Assembly (NCBI GenBank): GCA_913064755.1
Contig: CAJYBQ010000105.1
Coordinates: 1 to 8,657 of the forward strand
DNA: 8,657 nt
Source of the DNA: an uncultured Alphaproteobacteria bacterium
GTDB lineage: Bacteria; Pseudomonadota; Alphaproteobacteria; Minwuiales; Minwuiaceae
Direction: 5' to 3'
The translations under genes and the position numbers were made by a program. Below the pieces are notes generated by a model. The model worked only from the letters and a program-made list of their open reading frames with translations, did no database searches and was not told the origin of the DNA. Shown here in pieces: positions 1 through 4,464 of this stretch (position 1 is its first letter; every line of letters starts with the position of its first letter).

Positions 1-714
1 CCAGGGCCAGAGGGTCCGCAGGTCGATGACCTCCACGTCCGCCGAGGACCGTTCCGCCGCCGCAAGCATGTCATGCAGGGTGGCCGACCAGGTGACGATG
101 GTCAGGTCCGCGCCCGTTCGCGCCACCCTGGCCTTGCCGATCGGACAGGGGGCGGCAGCGGTATCCACTTCACCGGTCAGGGGCCAGAGGTTCTTGTGCT
201 CCAGGTAGACCACGGGATCGTCGCTCAGGATCGCGGCCTTCAGCATGGCGTGATTGTCGGCCGGCGTTGCGGGCATCATGACGACCAGGCCGGGGATATG
301 GGTATACAGCGCCTCCAGCGACTGGCTGTGCTGCGCGGCGGATGATCGCCACATCCCGACCGGCATCCTGACGGTCAGCGGCACGCGGGTCTGGCCACCG
401 AACATGAACCGTGCCTTCGCGGCCTGGTTGATCAGTTCATCCGTGGCGCAGAGCGCGAAATCGGCGAAGCGCATCTCCACGACCGGTCGCGTGCCGGTCA
501 TCGCCGCGCCGACACCGACACCCATGATCGCGGCCTCTGAGATAGGTGTCGAGACAATGCGTTTCGGTCCGAAGCGTTCCGGCAGTCCCGCGTACTGGCC
601 GAACACGCCGCCGCGCCCCAGGTCTTCGCCCAGGGCCCAGACGGTGGGGTCGGCATCCATCATCTCGGCCAGTGCTGCGGCACCGGCTGCGGCATAGGTC
701 ATGTCGGTCATCAT
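1..714 (-). CDS. Thiamine-dependent 2-oxo acid / acetoin dehydrogenase E1 component, beta subunit (3' end cut by window edge)
   Basis: This is the beta subunit of a heterotetrameric ThDP-dependent E1 enzyme, which decarboxylates a 2-oxo acid (or cleaves acetoin) and passes the acyl group to a lipoyl E2. The 238 visible residues cover the pyrimidine-binding domain and the start of the C-terminal transketolase domain. They contain ALGEDLGRGGVFG (27-39), PISEAAIMG with the expected cofactor-activating Glu60, the RFADF segment, an AQHSQSLEAL segment, PGLVVMMPATPAD, and a final DLRTLWPW. The family is usually about 320-340 residues, so roughly 90 are missing off the left edge. The start overlaps the alpha stop as ATGA. 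Met2 and Met5 are alternative starts, but the overlap and a G-rich stretch just upstream favour Met1 or Met2. It is cotranscribed with and translationally coupled to the alpha gene. The substrate is not determined: pyruvate, branched-chain oxo acid and acetoin versions all share these motifs. Confidence 0.93.
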   Translation of the reverse strand, partial: MMTDMTYAAAGAAALAEMMDADPTVWALGEDLGRGGVFGQYAGLPERFGPKRIVSTPISEAAIMGVGVGAAMTGTRPVVEMRFADFALCATDELINQAAKARFMFGGQTRVPLTVRMPVGMWRSSAAQHSQSLEALYTHIPGLVVMMPATPADNHAMLKAAILSDDPVVYLEHKNLWPLTGEVDTAAAPCPIGKARVARTGADLTIVTWSATLHDMLAAAERSSADVEVIDLRTLWPW

Positions 715-1706
715 GCTGCCCCCGTTCCGGTCTGCCGTGCATCCATCACGTCGGTCGATACCTCCCCGACGTCGGGCCATGGCGCGGCGCGCGCGGCCTG
801 GAACACCTGTTCCATTTCCTCCGCGATGGCGGACGACATGGCATCGAAGGTCTCGGTCCCGACCCCGGCGGCGGCCAGCAGCCCCCTTGACCGGCCAACC
901 GGGTCGTGGGTCCAGGCCTCGGCGACTCCCTCCGCGCCGCGATAGGCCGCCGGGTCTGCCCCGGTGTGGCCGGTCAGGCGATAGGTCCGGGCATGCAGGA
1001 AGGCCGGGCGGCGCTCCACGCGGACCTGGGTGATCAGTCGCTCCGCCGCTTCGACCACTGCCGTGATGTCGTTGCCGTCGATGGTTTCGGCGGCGATGCC
1101 GAAAGCGGTGGCGCGGGCGGCCGGGCCGGGTCCTGCCGTCAGGTCCCCGGTCCGGGTTGTGGCCGCGAAGCCGTTGTCTTCGCAGATGAACAGGACGGGC
1201 AGGTCAAACACGGCGGCCCAGTTCAGCCCTTCCAGGAACGGGCCGCGATTCGTCGCCCCGTCACCGAAGAAGCAGGCCACCACGCGGTCGTCGCCATGCA
1301 GGCTGATGGCGTGCGCGGCCCCCGTTGCAATGACGATGTTGGCACCCACGACACCGTTGGCCCCCAGCATGCCGACGGAGAAATCGGCAATGTGCATCGA
1401 CCCGCCCTTGCCGCCGCAATTGCCGCCCTGGCGCCCGAACAGCTCCCGCATCATGGCTTCGGGGTCGGCCCCTTTCGCCAGCGTGTGGCCATGGCCGCGA
1501 TGGGTGGAAAGCAGGATGTCGTCCCGGCGCAATTGCCCGGCGACGCCGGCGGCGATGGCTTCCTGCCCGATGGATGGATGGATCGCACCCAGCACCAGCC
1601 CGTCCTTCAGGCCACGCAAGGCAGTCTCTTCCAGCGCCCTGATTCGCAGCATCTCCCGATGCATGGCCAGGAATCGGTCCCGGTCGAGATTTCTCAGGTT
1701 TTCCAT
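711..1706 (-). CDS. Thiamine-dependent 2-oxo acid / acetoin dehydrogenase E1 component, alpha subunit
   Basis: This 331-residue protein is the ThDP-binding alpha subunit that partners the overlapping beta gene. Visible motifs are HPSIGQEA (43-50), THRGHGH (68-74, the HRGH substrate/ThDP region), GGKGGSMH (98-105), and the cofactor motif running from GDG (148-150) to Asn178 in CEDNGF. A YRLTGHTGADPAAYR stretch stands where pyruvate dehydrogenase E1 alpha has its phosphorylation loop. The run GPFLEGLNWA followed by LPVLFICEDN resembles acetoin-dehydrogenase-type (AcoA-like) alpha subunits more than classical PDH, from memory of the family. I chose the ATG at 1706 because GGGGAGA lies 4-5 bases upstream. 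An in-frame TTG at 1727 and an ATG at 1721 would put that Shine-Dalgarno inside the gene. Length is normal for the family. No lipoyl E2 or E3 gene is visible. Confidence 0.93.
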   Translation of the reverse strand: MENLRNLDRDRFLAMHREMLRIRALEETALRGLKDGLVLGAIHPSIGQEAIAAGVAGQLRRDDILLSTHRGHGHTLAKGADPEAMMRELFGRQGGNCGGKGGSMHIADFSVGMLGANGVVGANIVIATGAAHAISLHGDDRVVACFFGDGATNRGPFLEGLNWAAVFDLPVLFICEDNGFAATTRTGDLTAGPGPAARATAFGIAAETIDGNDITAVVEAAERLITQVRVERRPAFLHARTYRLTGHTGADPAAYRGAEGVAEAWTHDPVGRSRGLLAAAGVGTETFDAMSSAIAEEMEQVFQAARAAPWPDVGEVSTDVMDARQTGTGAA

Positions 1707-1744
1707 CTGTCTCCCCTGCATTGGCAAGCTGACTGCAACGCGTC

Positions 1745-1774
1745 ACGATAGGGGTGGTGCGTGAATCGGGTCAA
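1745..1774 (-). promoter_or_regulatory. Candidate sigma-70 promoter of the E1 alpha-beta operon
   Basis: On the minus strand TTGACC (1774-1769) is followed after 18 bases by TATCGT (1750-1745). This matches the -35 consensus at 5 of 6 bases and the -10 at 4 of 6. Transcription would start near 1738, giving a leader of about 30 bases before the ATG at 1706. This is a pattern match only. Confidence 0.4.
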
Positions 1775-1812
1775 TCTGGCCAGCACGGCAGGATTGAACG
1801 GGGAGGAAGACA

Positions 1813-2646
1813 ATGGCGATGGAGCGACCTTACGGGATCGTGCTCGCGGACACGATCACCAAGCTGCCCGCAGAGGCGGCGGAGGCTGTTGTCGTCAGTG
1901 GCAGTCATGGCGGCGTGTTTCCTGCCGCCTGCGCCGTCCAGGCCGGCGTGCGCGCGGTGATCCTGCACGACGCGGGTATCGGTCGGGACGAGGCGGGCGT
2001 CGGCTGCCTCGACCACTGCATGTTGCACGGTGTCGCCGCGGCCACGGTGGATACCATGAGCTGCCGGATCGGAGATGCCGCGGACATGTTGCAGCGCGGC
2101 GTGATCAGCCGCGTCAATCCGCTGGCCCTGACCGTGGGCGCGCGTCCCGGAATGACGGTGGAGGAAGCGGCCGAGGCGCTGTTGCTGGCACCGGTGTCGG
2201 GATTGTCCGGCGACGCGCCGAACGAGACGCGGGAAGAGGTCTCGGTGCCGGATGGCCGACGCGGGATCGTCATCATGGATTCGGCATCCCTGGTGCAGGA
2301 CAGCGATGACGGCAAGATCGTCGTCACCGCCTCGCACGGCGCGCTGATCGGCGGCAACAAGGCGAATGCCCTGCGCTGCGACGCCTTCGCGGCATTGTTC
2401 AATGATGCAGGCGGCGGGCCGGAGGGATGGGGCTTCAGCCGCCTGTCCGCGCTGGATGAACGACGCATTGCCGGGGCAACCGTCAGCGCCGGCAGCGCGC
2501 GGATCGGCAATGGCCGCTCGACCTACGAGGATGGCATCCTGAGCGCGGTCAACGACGTGGCGAAATTCCACGGCCTTCGGGTCGGCATGTCCGCCCTTGA
2601 AGCCTGCGAGATCCTGGCCCTGACCGAGATCAGAAGTCCCCTGTGA
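1813..2646 (+). CDS. Protein of unknown function with two tandem copies of an SHG/DAG domain
   Basis: I do not recognise this 277-residue family. It has no signal peptide or membrane helix, so it is probably cytoplasmic. It is an internal duplication. Residues 8-124 and 151-268 align almost without gaps: GIVLAD with GIVIMD, VVVSGSHG (26-33) with IVVTASHG (169-176), HDAG (52-55) with NDAG (197-200), and ATVDTMSCRIG (77-87) with ATVSAGSARIG (222-232), ending GVISRVN and GILSAVN. The repeated Asp, Ser-His and Asp-Ala-Gly positions look like conserved functional residues. The start at 1813 has GGGAGG 6 bases upstream. The gene is divergent from the E1 alpha-beta operon across a short control region, which suggests a related metabolic role. 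Its last 17 bases overlap the end of a convergent small membrane-protein gene. An enzyme or ligand-binding protein is plausible, but no reaction can be named. Confidence 0.88.
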   Translation: MAMERPYGIVLADTITKLPAEAAEAVVVSGSHGGVFPAACAVQAGVRAVILHDAGIGRDEAGVGCLDHCMLHGVAAATVDTMSCRIGDAADMLQRGVISRVNPLALTVGARPGMTVEEAAEALLLAPVSGLSGDAPNETREEVSVPDGRRGIVIMDSASLVQDSDDGKIVVTASHGALIGGNKANALRCDAFAALFNDAGGGPEGWGFSRLSALDERRIAGATVSAGSARIGNGRSTYEDGILSAVNDVAKFHGLRVGMSALEACEILALTEIRSPL

Positions 2647-2980
2647 TGCAGCGGATCACGCCCTTGCCGTGAAACACGCCGATGGCCCCCGCAGCGCGCA
2701 GGCGGCTGGCGAAACCTGGGGTATTGTCGAACAGGGTCAGGACAAAGGGTATCGTGCTGTCGCGGACGATGCGCGCGTCGATCCGCGCCAGGCGGTCAAG
2801 GGTGGCGCCACGATCCGGTCCCGGGGGAAATACCGCGACCAGCCTGCCGCTGGCCGTGTCATCCACGGACTCCGCGGTGACGATGATGGCCAGGAAACCG
2901 ATCCAGCCCGCCAGTGACAGGCCGATGACGGCCAGGGCCAGCCGACGAGCGACCGGCCTCGGGATATCCGCGCGCCTCAA
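2630..2980 (-). CDS. Small single-pass membrane protein, function unknown
   Basis: The predicted protein has 116 residues. An Arg-rich N-terminus is followed by one hydrophobic helix (about residues 14-36), then a soluble domain of about 80 residues. The domain includes GRLVAVFPPGPD, an IPFVLTLFDNTPGFASRLRAAGAIGVF stretch with PGFASRLRAAGA at its core, and the end GVIRCITGDF. This pattern (VAVFPPG ... LRAAGA) resembles short hypothetical proteins I remember from alphaproteobacteria. That recollection is not a database match. The only usable start is a TTG 5 bases after the stop of the receiver-histidine kinase gene. It has no clear Shine-Dalgarno, so translation is probably coupled to the kinase; a CTG at 2989 is an alternative. 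The 3' end overlaps the convergent 277-residue gene by 17 bases, leaving no room for a terminator between them. Position suggests a role beside the kinase, for example as a membrane accessory, which is an inference. Confidence 0.7.
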   Translation of the reverse strand: MRRADIPRPVARRLALAVIGLSLAGWIGFLAIIVTAESVDDTASGRLVAVFPPGPDRGATLDRLARIDARIVRDSTIPFVLTLFDNTPGFASRLRAAGAIGVFHGKGVIRCITGDF

Positions 2981-2985
2981 GCGAT

Positions 2986-4281
2986 TCAGGCTGCGGACGT
3001 GGCCTGCTTTGCCACGTCATCAGTGACCATCTGAAGGCGCTTGGCGGGCAGGACAAGGCTGACAGTGGTCCCGATATCGGGCTCGCTGTCCATCTCGAAG
3101 CGGCCATTGTGCAGTTCCACCAGCGACTTGGTGAGCGGTACGCCCAGGCCGGTGCCTTCGTGATTGCGGGAATGGCTGGCGTCGGCCTGGCCGAACGGTT
3201 CCATGACCCGCGGAATGTCTTCCGGCCTGATGCCGATGCCGGTGTCGGCGACGATCAGGTGCAGGTCGCCATTGGTGTCGAGTTCCGCGCGAATCTCGAT
3301 CCGGCCGCCGGAATGCGAGAATTTCACCGCGTTGCTGAGCATGTTCAGCAGGGCGCGGCGCATCAGGATCTCGTCGCAGAAGAGCTCGACCTCTTCCAGT
3401 TCGCCACCTAAGTCGATCCCGATGTTGTTCTTCTGGGCCAGCGCATCGACCAGCCGGATCGACCGTTCCACCAGGTCGGCGACGGAGGTGTGGGATTCGT
3501 TCAGCACGGTCTTGCCCGCATCGATCTTCGTCAGGTCGAGGATGTCGTTGACGATGCGCAGCAGGTGCTGCCCGCTCTCGTTGATGTAGCCCGCATATTC
3601 GCCGAACCGGGCGGTGCCCGCCGGGGCCTCGGACTGAAGTTGCTGCCGGATCAGGTCGGAGAAGCCGATGATCGAGTTGAGCGGTGTCCGCAGTTCGTGG
3701 CTCATCGTTGCCAGGAATTCGGACTTGGCGCGATTCGCGGCCTCTGCCCTGCGTTTCTCCAGTCGCAGACCCTCTTCCAGGGACTGCCGCTGCTTGATCT
3801 CGTTGCGCAGGTCGAAGTTCATCTTCTCGAGATCGTGGGTCCGTTCCTCGACGCGCAGCTTCAGGCTCTCGTTGGCGGAATGCAGGGCAAGTTCGGCCTT
3901 GCGGCGGTCGATCTGGGTCTGCATCCGGGCCAGGGTGATGTCCAGGTCAACCGGCTTGGTGATGTAATCGTTGGCGCCCAGCTTGATGGCTTCCGCGATG
4001 CCGTCCTTCTCGTGAATGGCTGTCACCATGATGACCGGCAGGATCGCCGGGCTGCGGTCGGCACGGATGATGCGCAGGACTTCAAGGCCGCTCATGCCCG
4101 GCATCATGATGTCGAGCAGCACGATATCGAATTCGCTCTCGTCCAGCATGCGGAGCGCCGTCGGGCCGTCGTCGGCCATCTCGGTATCGAAGCCGCGACG
4201 GGTCAGACGGCGCGCCAGCATGGCGCGGTTCGCTTCCAGGTCGTCGACAACCAGTACTCGCGGCGAAGTCTCGTTACTCAT
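2986..4281 (-). CDS. Response regulator-histidine kinase hybrid (receiver domain at N-terminus)
   Basis: This 431-residue cytoplasmic signalling protein has a receiver domain first (about 7-122), with Asp13/Asp14, phosphoacceptor Asp57 in LLDIMMPG, Thr87 and Lys109 in TKP. A coiled coil of about 60 residues follows (125-185). Then come HisKA with phosphoacceptor His195 in SHELRTPLN and HATPase_c with the N box around Asn317, DTGIG (346-350) and GTGLG (376-380). All catalytic positions are intact. There is no membrane segment or PAS domain, so its input is probably phosphorylation of the receiver by another kinase. The hybrid kinase transcribed divergently next door is a candidate donor, by inference. 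The ATG at 4281 has GGAG 7 bases upstream. A small membrane protein gene follows after 5 bases. A CtrA-like site with one mismatch lies about 54 bases upstream of the start. Confidence 0.96.
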   Translation of the reverse strand: MSNETSPRVLVVDDLEANRAMLARRLTRRGFDTEMADDGPTALRMLDESEFDIVLLDIMMPGMSGLEVLRIIRADRSPAILPVIMVTAIHEKDGIAEAIKLGANDYITKPVDLDITLARMQTQIDRRKAELALHSANESLKLRVEERTHDLEKMNFDLRNEIKQRQSLEEGLRLEKRRAEAANRAKSEFLATMSHELRTPLNSIIGFSDLIRQQLQSEAPAGTARFGEYAGYINESGQHLLRIVNDILDLTKIDAGKTVLNESHTSVADLVERSIRLVDALAQKNNIGIDLGGELEEVELFCDEILMRRALLNMLSNAVKFSHSGGRIEIRAELDTNGDLHLIVADTGIGIRPEDIPRVMEPFGQADASHSRNHEGTGLGVPLTKSLVELHNGRFEMDSEPDIGTTVSLVLPAKRLQMVTDDVAKQATSAA

Positions 4282-4334
4282 GATAGCTCCGGAATTTGCG
4301 AACGGGGCAGGCTCCCCATATGCACGGGTCCGAC

Positions 4335-4349
4335 TGAAGAAAGCGTTAA
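4335..4349 (-). promoter_or_regulatory. Possible CtrA-type site (one mismatch) upstream of the receiver-kinase gene
   Basis: Read on the minus strand the sequence is TTAA-N7-TTCA, one base from the CtrA consensus TTAA-N7-TTAA. It lies about 54 bases upstream of the ATG at 4281. On its own it is weak, but it shares a 182-base control region with an exact site. CtrA is the cell-cycle and motility regulator of alphaproteobacteria. Confidence 0.35.
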
Positions 4350-4408
4350 GCCTGCGGCACGCGATGCCCCTGCAGCCCTTTCCCTGCCGCCGTCCTGCCG
4401 CATTCTGC

Positions 4409-4424
4409 TTAAGGCGTCCTTAAC
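4409..4424 (+). promoter_or_regulatory. Exact CtrA-type binding site TTAA-N7-TTAAC upstream of the MHYT hybrid kinase
   Basis: TTAA (4409-4412), seven bases, then TTAAC (4420-4424) match the CtrA consensus TTAA-N7-TTAA(C) exactly. TTAA is scarce in this GC-rich sequence. The site ends 40 bases before the ATG at 4465, a plausible position for an activator or repressor. I could not place a convincing -10 element downstream, so the direction of control is open. Confidence 0.55.
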
Positions 4425-4464
4425 CCCCATCCGCGCATGTTCGACCGCAGATGGAGGTCCACGA

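Noticed and set aside
906..1751. Plus-strand frame of 281 codons opposite E1 alpha
   Set aside because: The opposite strand encodes a complete E1 alpha with all motifs; this frame shows none.
1771..2571. Minus-strand frame of 266 codons opposite the duplicated unknown protein
   Set aside because: The plus frame has a strong Shine-Dalgarno and an internal domain repeat, which shows selection on that frame. The minus frame has no such structure.
3490..4464. Plus-strand frame open for 325 codons upstream of the MHYT kinase start
   Set aside because: Most of it is antisense to the receiver-kinase gene and the rest is the control region. The Shine-Dalgarno and the start of the sensor domain place the true start at 4465.
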